A DNA stretch of 64,000 nucleotides from NCBI RefSeq assembly GCF_017853185.1, contig NZ_JAFMJZ010000002.1, forward strand, positions 1 through 64,000, read 5' to 3'. Within the stretch, counting starts at the first letter, position 1; each line of letters begins with the position of its first letter. Origin of the DNA: Mycolicibacterium sp. GTDB lineage: Bacteria > Actinomycetota > Actinomycetes > Mycobacteriales > Mycobacteriaceae. Shown piece after piece: positions 51,520 to 60,427 of the stretch. The notes under the pieces were generated by a model that was not told the DNA's origin, did not search any database, and worked only from the letters and a program-made list of their open reading frames with translations. A program made the translations under genes and the position numbers.

Positions 51520-51691
51520 AAAGCTTCGGGCTGGTTGCCCGCTGCGATGCACGACATTAGTGCACCGGTGCGAGAGGGCACAAATCGCCCTGGCTGTCGG
51601 CCCGCGGTCCAAGGGCGTTCCTGGGGCCGGACCTGCCCGTGTTAATCTTTCGGCCTCGGAAAGGACGCCGTTCGAGGCGGTCCGACACTCC

Positions 51692-51766
51692 GGTCCCGTG
51701 GCTCAGTGGGAGAGCGTCCGCTTCACACGCGGAAGGTCGCTGGTTCGATCCCAGCCGGGACCACCA
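51692..51766 (+). tRNA. tRNA-Val (anticodon CAC), CCA encoded
   Basis: GGTCCCGTGGCTCAGTGGGAGAGCGTCCGC TTCACAC GCGGA...GGTTCGATCCCAGCCGGGACCACCA. Confidence 0.96.
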
Positions 51767-51944
51767 GGTCGAAACAAGTTTGCCGCGGCTTGTGCCGCCG
51801 GCCCGTAATCGCCGGGACCGAGGATCTAGTCCTCACATCGCTCCCAGGATTCATTCCGCTTCGTCCGCAACCCCGCAACGATTGACTGACGGGTGAGTCA
51901 TTACCCGTTCAGGCCCCGCGCTGAGGGGTCAGGGAGGACGCACG

Positions 51945-52148
51945 ATGATTGGTTTCACATAGCTGAGTGTTCTTGTGGCACCGGCGCTTTGGATCTTTCT
52001 TGTCGACCGTCAGCCGCATCGCACCCGGCATTTGGAGCCGATCGTGACCCCGAGTCCGTTCACGGCGGCGGAACCGGTCGCCACCGTCCGCCCGATTCCG
52101 GTGGTCCCGGTGCAGGCCCGGCGGGAGTCGCCTCCCATCGCGGCCTGA
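51945..52148 (+). pseudogene. possible small membrane/proline-rich ORF interrupted by in-frame TAG at codon 6
   Basis: AGGGAGGA RBS, ATG ATT GGT TTC ACA TAG CTG AGT..., then open frame LSVLVAPALWIFLVDRQPHRTRHLEPIVTPSPFTAAEPVATVRPIPVVPVQARRESPPIAA*. Confidence 0.35.
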
Positions 52149-52169
52149 ATCGGCTCCCCGACGGGTTCG

Positions 52170-52188
52170 CCAAGTTAGGCTAACCTGA
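52170..52188. promoter_or_regulatory. IdeR iron box candidate CCAAGTTAGGCTAACCTGA
   Basis: 15/19 match to TTAGGTTAGGCTAACCTAA with an uninterrupted 13-bp core GTTAGGCTAACCT. Confidence 0.75.
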
Positions 52189-52290
52189 TTAGGTCGCGCA
52201 GTAGTTACGCGCAGTTGCGTCGCAAGAAGGTCGACGTTGCATCAGCAAAATTCCTTGCCGGTTTCAGACGGAAGCCTTGCAGGAAATACG

Positions 52291-52307
52291 GCGCCCCCTG
52301 GGGGCGT
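52291..52307 (+). other. GC hairpin GCGCCCC-CTG-GGGGCGT in the leader of the STAS gene
   Basis: 6-7-bp stem with 3-nt loop, 13 nt before the putative GTG start. Confidence 0.6.
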
Positions 52308-52319
52308 GAAACCAATGAG

Positions 52320-52718
52320 GTGTGGATCTTGGAACCACGAATTCCCGCGACGCACAGCGTCGCTACAGCGCCCAATGTCGGCTGTGTCATCAGCGAGGAG
52401 TGGGTCGACCGCGCGGTGGTCATCCGCGTCGCCGGAGTACTGGACATGCTGACCTCACCGCAACTCGAGGTCGCTGTCGCCGCATCGCTGCTGAAGATGC
52501 CGTCGGCGATCATCGTCGATCTCACCGATGTGGACTTCTTGGCCTCGGCCGGGATGGGGGTCCTGGTGGCCGCTCGCGACCAGGCGGCCTCGACTGCGAA
52601 GTTCGGGGTCGTCGCCGACGGCCCGGCCACCAGCCGGCCTCTGACGATGGTGGGTTTGGCCGACCTGCTCGGTTTGCACCGGACCCTGGACGAGGCCCGC
52701 GCCGCATTGGGCGAGTAA
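52320..52718 (+). CDS. STAS-domain anti-sigma factor antagonist
   Basis: VDRAVVIRVAGVLDMLTSPQLEVAVAASL...IIVDLTDVDFLASAGMGVLVAARDQ; GTG 52320 or TTG 52329 start. Confidence 0.9.
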   Translation: MWILEPRIPATHSVATAPNVGCVISEEWVDRAVVIRVAGVLDMLTSPQLEVAVAASLLKMPSAIIVDLTDVDFLASAGMGVLVAARDQAASTAKFGVVADGPATSRPLTMVGLADLLGLHRTLDEARAALGE

Positions 52719-52750
52719 CGAGCCGACGGTGCGGGTATACGCATCAGGCG

Positions 52751-53206
52751 ATGACCTCACCACTTGATCGGGATCCGGGTACCCGGTTCGTCCGCCGCGA
52801 TCTGCCTGCGGATGCGCCGAACGTTGCGGTGGCACGCGCCGATTTCACGCGCTGGCTCCGTAGTGTCAGCGTGGGGGAGGCCCGGCTGTGCGATGTGGTG
52901 CTCGCGGTCAATGAGGCGATGGCCAACATTGCTGAATTCGCCTATCTCGGCACGACGGGCGGCACCTGTGACGTGGAAGCCGCCTATGACAGGGCCGCCC
53001 GGGTGCTGACGGTGACGGTCAGTGATCAGGGTCAGTGGCGCGAACCCGACCCGACCTGTCCGCAGCGTCATCGCGGCAGGGGAATTCCGCTGATGCGGAC
53101 CCTGTCCGACGCATTCATCATCGACACGTCGGCGCTGGGCACCAGCGTCTGCATGCGATTCGATCACGTGGAGGCCAGCATGCGCATTGGGGCCGGGGCC
53201 TGCTGA
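52751..53206 (+). CDS. ATP-binding anti-sigma factor kinase (HATPase_c, RsbW/SpoIIAB-like)
   Basis: VVLAVNEAMANIAEFAYLG...VSDQGQWREPDPTCPQRHRGRGIPLMRTLSDAF. Confidence 0.92.
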   Translation: MTSPLDRDPGTRFVRRDLPADAPNVAVARADFTRWLRSVSVGEARLCDVVLAVNEAMANIAEFAYLGTTGGTCDVEAAYDRAARVLTVTVSDQGQWREPDPTCPQRHRGRGIPLMRTLSDAFIIDTSALGTSVCMRFDHVEASMRIGAGAC

Positions 53207-53617
53207 TCAGGCCGGCTGATACTGCAGCAGGGTCACGCCGTCCTCGGGGCAGTCGAGGAACACCGGGCGCACGCGCATGCCTACCGAAAGCTGTGCCGGC
53301 TCGACATTGACGATCTCAGTCGCGAACCGCGGCCCCTCATCCCACTGCACGACCGCCAGCAGCTGCGGGACGTGTTCGGCGAAATGGGCGGCCACCGGCC
53401 GGTAGGCCACCGTGAAGGTGTAGATCGAACCTGCTCCGGAGATCTCCCGCCACTCCAGATCATCGGCGAGCGTTCCCGGTGCCAGCACCCGCGGGTAGAA
53501 CACGTAACGTCCCGACGAAGGGGAGTACTGGATGCGAATCCTGTGCTCTGCCAACGCATCCCAGAACGGCTGCGTGGTCGGAGTGGGAATCGGCATCGGC
53601 CTGCTCAGGGCGCCCAT
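53207..53617 (-). CDS. DUF35/OB-fold domain protein (thiolase partner type)
   Basis: TTQPFWDALAEHRIRIQYSPSSGRYVFYPRVLAPGTLADDLEWREISGAGSIYTFTVAYRP. Confidence 0.88.
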   Translation of the reverse strand: MGALSRPMPIPTPTTQPFWDALAEHRIRIQYSPSSGRYVFYPRVLAPGTLADDLEWREISGAGSIYTFTVAYRPVAAHFAEHVPQLLAVVQWDEGPRFATEIVNVEPAQLSVGMRVRPVFLDCPEDGVTLLQYQPA

Positions 53618-53618
53618 A

Positions 53619-54830
53619 TCAGTCGCCCTCCAGGACGAGGGTGGTCTGCTCGGACAGGATTCCGCCGTTGCCGGAGACGAACGCCCGGTTGCAGTCCGCC
53701 ACCTGGGTCGCCCCGGCGCGCCCCATGATCTGGCGAGTGGCGTCGCACACGTGGTGCATGCCGCCGGCCAGGCCGGCCTGGCCGTACCCCAACTGCCCGC
53801 CGGCGGTGTTCATCGGGAAGTCGCCGCGGAAGGTCAGGTCGTGGCCGGCGACGAATTCCATCCCCTTGCCCTTCTCGCAGAACCCGGCGTCCTCAAGGCT
53901 GAGCAGAGCGGTGATCGTGTAGCAGTCATAGATCGAGGCCATGTCCATATCGGCCGGTGTCAGACCGGCCATCGAGAACGCCGAGTGCGCCGCTTTGATC
54001 ATCGGGGTCGCCAGCAGGTCCTCGGCGTAGGTGGACATCTTGTAAGGCACCCGCTCGCCGAATCCCTTGACCCACACCGGCCGTCGTTGTGACTTGCGGG
54101 CCAACTCGGCGCTGGTCACCAGCACACCGGCCCCGCCCATCACCGGCATCACGATCTCCAGCATGTGCAACGGGGAGGCGATCACCGGGCTGCTGAGGAC
54201 GTCGTCGACGGTGATCGGGGTGTCCTGGAACACCGCTCCCGGGGTGTGGTTGGCATTGACCCGCTGATCGACGGCGATCTTGGCCATCGCCCGCTCGTCG
54301 TAACCGTAGGTCGCGCCGTAGAGGGTGGCCACCTGGCCGTAGGGGCCGTTCTGGCCGAGGTTGCCGTAGGGGATCTCGAATTCGGCCTGCGGCGAGCCGT
54401 ACCGGTTGCTCGAGGCGCCGAAGTGCAGCATGTCGCCGAAGTCCGGTGGTCTCTTCTCGGTCATCGGGGTCAGCGGTGTGCCCGGGATCACGCACAGCAC
54501 GGCGTTGCACAGGCCCAGTTCGATCGCGGCGGCCGCCCGCCACACCATGGCCGCCGCGCTGGCTCCGCCGAGGTCGACCATCTCCGCGAAGTTGGCCCGC
54601 ACGCCGAGGTACTCGATGATCGTCGAGGGGACGAAGATCTGGGATTCCTGCAGGTAACTGGTGCAGATACCGTCGACCTCGGTGGCCGGCAGCCCGGCGT
54701 CCTCGCAGACCGCGGCCGCCAGCCGGGCCCACTGCTCGAGGGTGAACTCAGGTGGCCCGGTGGGACGGCGGGTGGCGGGCAGTTCGACGAACCCGACGAT
54801 TGCCGCTTCGCCCCTAAGGCCCATGGTCAA
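53619..54830 (-). CDS. thiolase / lipid-transfer-protein-like acetyl-CoA acetyltransferase
   Basis: AAIVGFVELPATRRPTG...NFAEMVDLGGASAAAMVWRAAAAI...NTAGGQLGYGQAGLAGGMHHVCDATRQI. Confidence 0.92.
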   Translation of the reverse strand: MTMGLRGEAAIVGFVELPATRRPTGPPEFTLEQWARLAAAVCEDAGLPATEVDGICTSYLQESQIFVPSTIIEYLGVRANFAEMVDLGGASAAAMVWRAAAAIELGLCNAVLCVIPGTPLTPMTEKRPPDFGDMLHFGASSNRYGSPQAEFEIPYGNLGQNGPYGQVATLYGATYGYDERAMAKIAVDQRVNANHTPGAVFQDTPITVDDVLSSPVIASPLHMLEIVMPVMGGAGVLVTSAELARKSQRRPVWVKGFGERVPYKMSTYAEDLLATPMIKAAHSAFSMAGLTPADMDMASIYDCYTITALLSLEDAGFCEKGKGMEFVAGHDLTFRGDFPMNTAGGQLGYGQAGLAGGMHHVCDATRQIMGRAGATQVADCNRAFVSGNGGILSEQTTLVLEGD

Positions 54831-54992
54831 TTCCCATAGCGCACATTGTGCAGGCCGACGCCGCGCAGCCCCGGCAGTTCAACATTCACGCCTGGTGATT
54901 CACGAATTGTTTTTATGTCTTCTCTATGAAGTTCTCGAAGTCACCCGGGTTCGCTCCTAGCCTCGGAAGTACCAACCGAAAGGAGCGACACC

Positions 54993-55253
54993 ATGACGAT
55001 CTCCCTGCTCACCCCGGCCGTTCTCGCCGGAGCCCTGGCGGCGGCAGCCATCGCCCTCGCACCCGCCGCCGCCGCGGACAACCCCTCGCGTGGTTGCGCC
55101 AAGGGGGCGAGTTGCTCGCAACCGGTGGCCCCGCAGAAGTCGGCCAAACAAACCGACGTGCCGAAGGGCTGGAGCAACGAGGCGCAGTTCTCGCGACCGG
55201 GCGTCAACCCGTTCGGCGCGGGCCCGAAGCCGCCCCTGCTGGCGCTGGAATAG
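54993..55253 (+). CDS. small exported protein of unknown function
   Basis: RBS aaggagcgacacc, signal peptide to AAAADNPSRGCAKGASC. Confidence 0.75.
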   Translation: MTISLLTPAVLAGALAAAAIALAPAAAADNPSRGCAKGASCSQPVAPQKSAKQTDVPKGWSNEAQFSRPGVNPFGAGPKPPLLALE

Positions 55254-55277
55254 CGCCGGCAGGCGCGGCGCAACCGG

Positions 55278-55775
55278 TCACACCGCGTTGAGGTAGCGGC
55301 GCGTCACCGCCTGCTGCGCCAGTCGCAGCACCGGCGCTCCGAGCCGGCTCCACCACACCGCCGGCACTGAGAACGCGGCGACCTCTGCGTAGACGCCGTC
55401 ATCGGCGGGGTCGTAGCGCACCGCGAACAACTCCTCACCGCGGACCGCGTGCCCGGGCAGGCTGCCGTAGGCGAAGCCCCGATGGTTCGGCTGGTCGATG
55501 ACGTAGACCACCCGGCACGGCGCCGGGAACGGCCCGAGCCGGCCCAGCACGTCGACACCTTCCCCGGCCACCTCGCTGGTCGCCGCCACCCGTACCCCTG
55601 CGCCGCGCAGCATCCCGTAGCGCATGACGGACTCGGCGGCCCGCTCGAAGCGCGCACGTCCACTGCCGATCCGCTTGGTCGCCGTCAACTGCCGGTATCC
55701 GGCGGGCATCGCCCCGGCGGTCGCGCCGACTTCGGGATAGGTCAGCGCCGATCCGGCCAAGTCGGAGAGTCTCAC
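55278..55775 (-). CDS. DUF1990 domain-containing protein
   Basis: LTYPEVGATAGAMPAGYRQLTATKRIGSGRARFERAAESVMRYGMLRGAGV...FAYGSLPGHAVRGEELFAV; GTG start. Confidence 0.88.
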   Translation of the reverse strand: MRLSDLAGSALTYPEVGATAGAMPAGYRQLTATKRIGSGRARFERAAESVMRYGMLRGAGVRVAATSEVAGEGVDVLGRLGPFPAPCRVVYVIDQPNHRGFAYGSLPGHAVRGEELFAVRYDPADDGVYAEVAAFSVPAVWWSRLGAPVLRLAQQAVTRRYLNAV

Positions 55776-55805
55776 GTGCCCACCCTGCCACGTAATGTCG
55801 GCCTC

Positions 55806-56219
55806 ATGGCCCGCCTCACGCAGCACCTTGCACACCGCAGGGAGCGGTTGCGCGGCCGCCCGGTGGCCGACTTCATCTACCGGGTGGCCGTCGGCATCGT
55901 CGGCTTCGGGGTGCTGGCCACCGGTATCGCCGCCATCCCGTACCCGGGCCCGGGGTGGGCCATCGTGTTCGTCGGGCTGGCCATCCTGGCTTCGGAGTTC
56001 TACTGGGCGCACCGCACGCTGGCCTTCACCCGGCGCCGCTACGACAGCGCCATGAGCTGGTATCGCCGTCAGGCGTGGTGGGTCCAAGCGCTCGGCGCGC
56101 TGTTCACCGCTGCGGTCATGGTGGCCACGTTGTGGATGTTCGGTGCACTGGCTTGGGTTGCGAAGCTGGTCGGTCTGTATCACCCGGCTCTGGACAGCCC
56201 GATCGGCCTCGGGGCCTGA
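55806..56219 (+). CDS. PGPGW-motif transmembrane protein (TIGR02611-like)
   Basis: VAVGIVGFGVLATGIAAIPYPGPGWAIVFVGLAILASEFYWAHRTL. Confidence 0.9.
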   Translation: MARLTQHLAHRRERLRGRPVADFIYRVAVGIVGFGVLATGIAAIPYPGPGWAIVFVGLAILASEFYWAHRTLAFTRRRYDSAMSWYRRQAWWVQALGALFTAAVMVATLWMFGALAWVAKLVGLYHPALDSPIGLGA

Positions 56220-56273
56220 TCTGCCGCCCCGATAGCATTAGCCCGACCGTTCACCTACCGAAAGAGACCGCTG

Positions 56274-58325
56274 ATGAGCGCCGCCGTCGAACCCGTCTCA
56301 GTGGCCCCGGTGCGGGTCCCGGCCGGGACCACCGCGGGTGCCGCTGTGCGCGAGGCCGGTCTGCCCAATCGCGGGGAGCCGGACGCGATCGTCGTGGTCC
56401 GCGACGCCGAGGGCAAACTGCGTGACCTGAGCTGGGTTCCGGACTCCGACGCCGAGGTGGTCCCGGTTGCCGCCGACACCGAGGACGGCCGCAGCGTCAT
56501 CCGGCACTCGGCCGCCCACGTGCTCGCCCAGGCCGTCCAGGAACTGTTCCCGGCCGCCAAGCTCGGCATCGGACCGCCCATCACCGACGGTTTCTACTAC
56601 GACTTCGACGTGCCGGCGGCCTTCACCCCCGAGGACCTCGAAAAGCTCGAGAAGCGGATGAAGGCCATCGTCAAGGACGGTCAGCTGTTCTCGCGCCGGG
56701 TCTACGAGTCCAAGGATCAGGCCCGCGCCGAACTCGCGAGTGAGCCCTACAAGCTCGAACTGATCGACGACAAGTCCGGCGACGCCGACGTGATGGAGGT
56801 CGGCGGCGACGAACTGACCGCCTACGACAACCTCAATCCGCGCACCCGCGAACGGGTTTGGGGCGATCTGTGCCGCGGCCCGCACTGCCCGACCACCAAA
56901 TACATCCCGGCCTTCAAGCTGACCCGCAGTTCGGCCGCGTACTGGCGCGGCAACCAGGCCAACGCCAGCCTGCAGCGCATCTACGGCACCGCCTGGGAAT
57001 CCCAGGAGGCCCTGGACCGTCATCTCGAACTCATCGAGGAGGCGCAGCGCCGCGACCACCGCAAGCTCGGTGTCGAACTGGATCTGTTCAGCTTCCCCGA
57101 CGAATTGGGTTCGGGCCTACCGGTTTTCCACCCCAAGGGCGGAATCGTGCGCCGGGAGTTGGAGGAGTACTCGCGGCAGAAGCACATCCAGGCCGGCTAC
57201 GAGTTCGTCAACACCCCCCACATCACCAAGGAACAGCTCTACATCACCTCGGGCCACCTGGAGTGGTACGCCGACGGCATGTTCCCGCCGATGCACATCG
57301 ACGCCGAATTCGACGAGAACGGCGCGCTGCGCAAACCCGGCCAGGACTACTACCTCAAGCCGATGAACTGCCCGATGCACCACCTGATCTTCCGGTCCCG
57401 GGGCCGTTCCTACCGTGAACTTCCGTTGCGGCTCTTCGAATTCGGCACCGTCTACCGCTACGAGAAGTCCGGCGTGATCCACGGCCTGACCCGGGTGCGA
57501 GGTATGACCCAGGACGACTCGCACATCTACTGCACCCGTGAGCAGATGCGCGACGAGTTGGCCTCGCTGCTGCAATTCGTGCTCGACCTGCTGGGGGACT
57601 ACGGGCTCAACGACTTCTATCTGGAACTGTCCACCAAGGACCCGCAGAAGTACGTCGGCTCCGACGACCTGTGGGAGGAGGCCACCGAGACTTTGCGCGA
57701 GGTTGCCGAGTCCAGCGGCCTGACCCTGGTTCCGGATCCGGGCGGTGCGGCGTTCTACGGCCCGAAGATCTCGGTGCAGGTGCGCGACGCGCTGGGCCGA
57801 AGCTGGCAGATGTCGACCATCCAGCTGGACTTCAACATGCCGGAGCGGTTCGAACTGGAGTACACCGCCTCGGATGGGTCGCGCCAACAGCCCGTTTTGA
57901 TCCACCGTGCCTTGTTCGGATCGATCGAGCGGTTCTTCGGCATCCTCACCGAGCATTACGCCGGGGCGTTCCCGGCCTGGCTGGCCCCCGTCCAGGTGGT
58001 CGGCATCCCGGTCGCCGAAGGTCACGTCGCCTACCTGGAAGGCCTTGTCGCCGAACTGAAGTCGCACGGCGTGCGCGCCGAGGTCGACGCCAGTGACGAT
58101 CGGATGGCCAAGAAGATCGTCAACGCGACCAACCAGAAGGTGCCGTTCATGCTGCTGGCGGGGGACAAGGACGTCGAGGCCGGCGCGGTCAGCTTCCGGT
58201 TCGGCGACCGCACCCAGATCAACGGCGTGCCCCGGGAGAAGGCCGTCGCCGCGATCCGGGCCTGGATCGCCGACCGCGAGAACGACACTCCCACAGCCGA
58301 ATCGGTGAAGGTCAGCGGTGACTGA
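56274..58325 (+). CDS. thrS: threonyl-tRNA synthetase
   Basis: TGS, HxxxH ([35 protein letters not shown]), class II motifs ([23 protein letters not shown]). Confidence 0.98.
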   Translation: MSAAVEPVSVAPVRVPAGTTAGAAVREAGLPNRGEPDAIVVVRDAEGKLRDLSWVPDSDAEVVPVAADTEDGRSVIRHSAAHVLAQAVQELFPAAKLGIGPPITDGFYYDFDVPAAFTPEDLEKLEKRMKAIVKDGQLFSRRVYESKDQARAELASEPYKLELIDDKSGDADVMEVGGDELTAYDNLNPRTRERVWGDLCRGPHCPTTKYIPAFKLTRSSAAYWRGNQANASLQRIYGTAWESQEALDRHLELIEEAQRRDHRKLGVELDLFSFPDELGSGLPVFHPKGGIVRRELEEYSRQKHIQAGYEFVNTPHITKEQLYITSGHLEWYADGMFPPMHIDAEFDENGALRKPGQDYYLKPMNCPMHHLIFRSRGRSYRELPLRLFEFGTVYRYEKSGVIHGLTRVRGMTQDDSHIYCTREQMRDELASLLQFVLDLLGDYGLNDFYLELSTKDPQKYVGSDDLWEEATETLREVAESSGLTLVPDPGGAAFYGPKISVQVRDALGRSWQMSTIQLDFNMPERFELEYTASDGSRQQPVLIHRALFGSIERFFGILTEHYAGAFPAWLAPVQVVGIPVAEGHVAYLEGLVAELKSHGVRAEVDASDDRMAKKIVNATNQKVPFMLLAGDKDVEAGAVSFRFGDRTQINGVPREKAVAAIRAWIADRENDTPTAESVKVSGD

Positions 58326-58863
58326 CGAGATTCGGGACACGGGAGTGGGGGTCCCGGATCGGCTGGCGCGGCTGTGGACGCCGTACCGGATGAACTACAT
58401 CGTCGAGTCGCCCAAGTTTGGCGGCACGAAAGGATCGTCACAGCCGTTCACCGACATCCCCACCATGTCCGACGAAGAGGGGCTGGTGGTGGCCCGCGGC
58501 GAACTGGTCTACGCGGTGCTCAACCTCTACCCGTACAACCCCGGCCACCTGATGGTGGTGCCCTACCGGCAGGTCGCCGAACTCGAGGACCTCACGCCCG
58601 AGGAGAGCGCGGAGTTGATGGCGTTCACCCAGAAGGCGATCCGGGTGATCAAGTCGGTGTCGCGGCCCGACGCGTTCAACGTCGGCCTCAACCTCGGAAA
58701 GTCCGCCGGCGGTTCGCTGGCCGATCATCTGCACATGCACGTGGTTCCGCGCTGGTCCGGCGACGCCAATTTCATCACCGTGGTGGGCCAGACCAAGATG
58801 ATCCCGCAATTGCTGCGCGACACCAGGACCCTGCTCGCCGACGAGTGGGCCAACCAGCCGTGA
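58318..58863 (+). CDS. HIT-family protein (AP4A phosphorylase-like)
   Basis: [24 protein letters not shown]...[23 protein letters not shown]. Confidence 0.95.
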   Translation: MTDEIRDTGVGVPDRLARLWTPYRMNYIVESPKFGGTKGSSQPFTDIPTMSDEEGLVVARGELVYAVLNLYPYNPGHLMVVPYRQVAELEDLTPEESAELMAFTQKAIRVIKSVSRPDAFNVGLNLGKSAGGSLADHLHMHVVPRWSGDANFITVVGQTKMIPQLLRDTRTLLADEWANQP

Positions 58864-59504
58864 GCGACTTCTACCTGATGACCCGGGCGGCTTACGCCAA
58901 GATCAGCGGGCCGATCGCCAAGGCCGCACTGCGGGCCGGGCTGACCCCGGACACCGTGACGATCATCGGGACCGCCGGTTCGGTGCTGGCCTCTCTGACC
59001 CTCTTCCCGATCGGTCAGCTGTGGTGGGGCGCGGTCGCGGTGACATTCTTCGTGCTGGCCGACATGCTCGACGGTGCGATGGCCCGGGAACGTGGCGGCG
59101 GAACGCGATTCGGCGCCGTCCTCGACGCCACCTGTGACCGGATCAGCGACGGTGCGGTGTTCTGTGGCCTGCTGTGGTGGGCCGCCTTCGGACTGGACAG
59201 CCCGTCGCTGATGGTCGCGACCCTCATCTGTCTGGTCACCTCCCAGGTGATCTCCTACATCAAGGCCCGCGCCGAGGCCACCGGGCTGGACGGCGGCGGC
59301 GGGCTGATCGAGCGCCCTGAGCGTCTCGTCATCGTGCTCGCCGGCGCGGGTTTCTCGGGGCTCTTCGGGGTTCCGATGCTGTTCCACGGGGGGATGTGGC
59401 TGCTGGCGGTCGCCAGCCTGGTGACCGTCGGTCAGCGCCTGCACTCGGTGCGCAGTTCGCCGGGCGCGATCGACAAGATCACCCCGCCCGGAGGCGCCGG
59501 GTGA
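58860..59504 (+). CDS. pgsA: phosphatidylinositol phosphate synthase (CDP-alcohol phosphatidyltransferase)
   Basis: DMLDGAMARERGGGTRFGAVLDATCDRISD CDP-AP motif; synteny with patA-pimA. Confidence 0.94.
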   Translation: MSDFYLMTRAAYAKISGPIAKAALRAGLTPDTVTIIGTAGSVLASLTLFPIGQLWWGAVAVTFFVLADMLDGAMARERGGGTRFGAVLDATCDRISDGAVFCGLLWWAAFGLDSPSLMVATLICLVTSQVISYIKARAEATGLDGGGGLIERPERLVIVLAGAGFSGLFGVPMLFHGGMWLLAVASLVTVGQRLHSVRSSPGAIDKITPPGGAG

Positions 59505-60427
59505 GCGAGCTCTCCGAGAACCTCAGCGACTGGGGCTACGCCGCGGGCTGGCGGTTGGTGCGGACGATGCCGGAACCGATGGCGCGCAGCGTATTTCGGA
59601 CCGGCGCTCGCTACGCCGCCCTCGGTGGGGGGCCGGATCAACTGCGCAAGAACCTGGCCCGGGTGATCGGCACCACGCCCGGTCGGGTGCCCCGTTCGCT
59701 GATGCGGGCGTCGCTGGCGTCCTATGCCCGGTACTGGCGTGAGGCCTTCCGGCTGCCGTCGATGGACCTCGCCCGATTGGCCGATCGGCTCGATCAGGTG
59801 TTCATCGGCGCCGAACACTTTGCGGCGGCGCATCAGGCCGGCCGTGGCGCGGTGATGGCGCTGCCGCACAGTGGCAACTGGGACATGGCCGGCGTGTGGC
59901 TGGCGCAGAACTACGGCACCTTCACCACGGTGGCCGAACGGCTCAAGCCGGAGTCGCTCTACGACCGCTTCATCGAATTCCGGGAGAGCCTCGGCTTCGA
60001 GGTGCTGCCGACCACCGGTGGGGACCGCCCGCCGATGGAGGTGCTCTCAGAGCGGTTGCGCGCCAACGGGTTCGTCTGCCTGATGGCCGATCGCGATCTT
60101 TCCCGGTCCGGGGTGCCGGTGCAGTTCTTCGGCGAGCCGACCCGGTTGCCCGCCGGCCCGGCGAAGCTGGCCATCGAGACCGGTGCGCCGCTGCATCCGG
60201 CGCACGTCTACTACGACGGCCCGGACTGCGTGGTACAGATCGACGAGGCCATCGACACCAGTTCCGGCGACGTCGGCCTGATCACCCAGGCGCTGGCTGA
60301 CCGGTTCGCGGTGAACATCGCCGCCCATCCCCAGGACTGGCACATGCTGCAGCCGCTGTGGCTGGCCGACCTGTCCGAGGAGCGTCGCGCCCGGCTGGCC
60401 GAAACGCCCCAGGAAGACCAGGCCTGA
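59501..60427 (+). CDS. patA: phosphatidylinositol mannoside acyltransferase
   Basis: LpxL/HtrB-type: AVMALPHSGNWDMAGVWLAQNYGTFTTVAERLKPESLYDRFIEFRESLG. Confidence 0.94.
   Translation: MSELSENLSDWGYAAGWRLVRTMPEPMARSVFRTGARYAALGGGPDQLRKNLARVIGTTPGRVPRSLMRASLASYARYWREAFRLPSMDLARLADRLDQVFIGAEHFAAAHQAGRGAVMALPHSGNWDMAGVWLAQNYGTFTTVAERLKPESLYDRFIEFRESLGFEVLPTTGGDRPPMEVLSERLRANGFVCLMADRDLSRSGVPVQFFGEPTRLPAGPAKLAIETGAPLHPAHVYYDGPDCVVQIDEAIDTSSGDVGLITQALADRFAVNIAAHPQDWHMLQPLWLADLSEERRARLAETPQEDQA

Noticed and set aside
51262-51766. tRNA cluster as an integration site for a mobile element
   Set aside because: No integrase, no direct repeat of a tRNA 3' end and no phage-like genes nearby
51893-52183. 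96-aa ORF after tRNA-Val
   Set aside because: Poor coding character; the better candidate in this stretch is the different frame with the RBS and in-frame TAG listed as a finding
57117-58340. 407-aa minus-strand ORF opposite thrS
   Set aside because: Antisense artefact; ThrS motifs are intact on the plus strand
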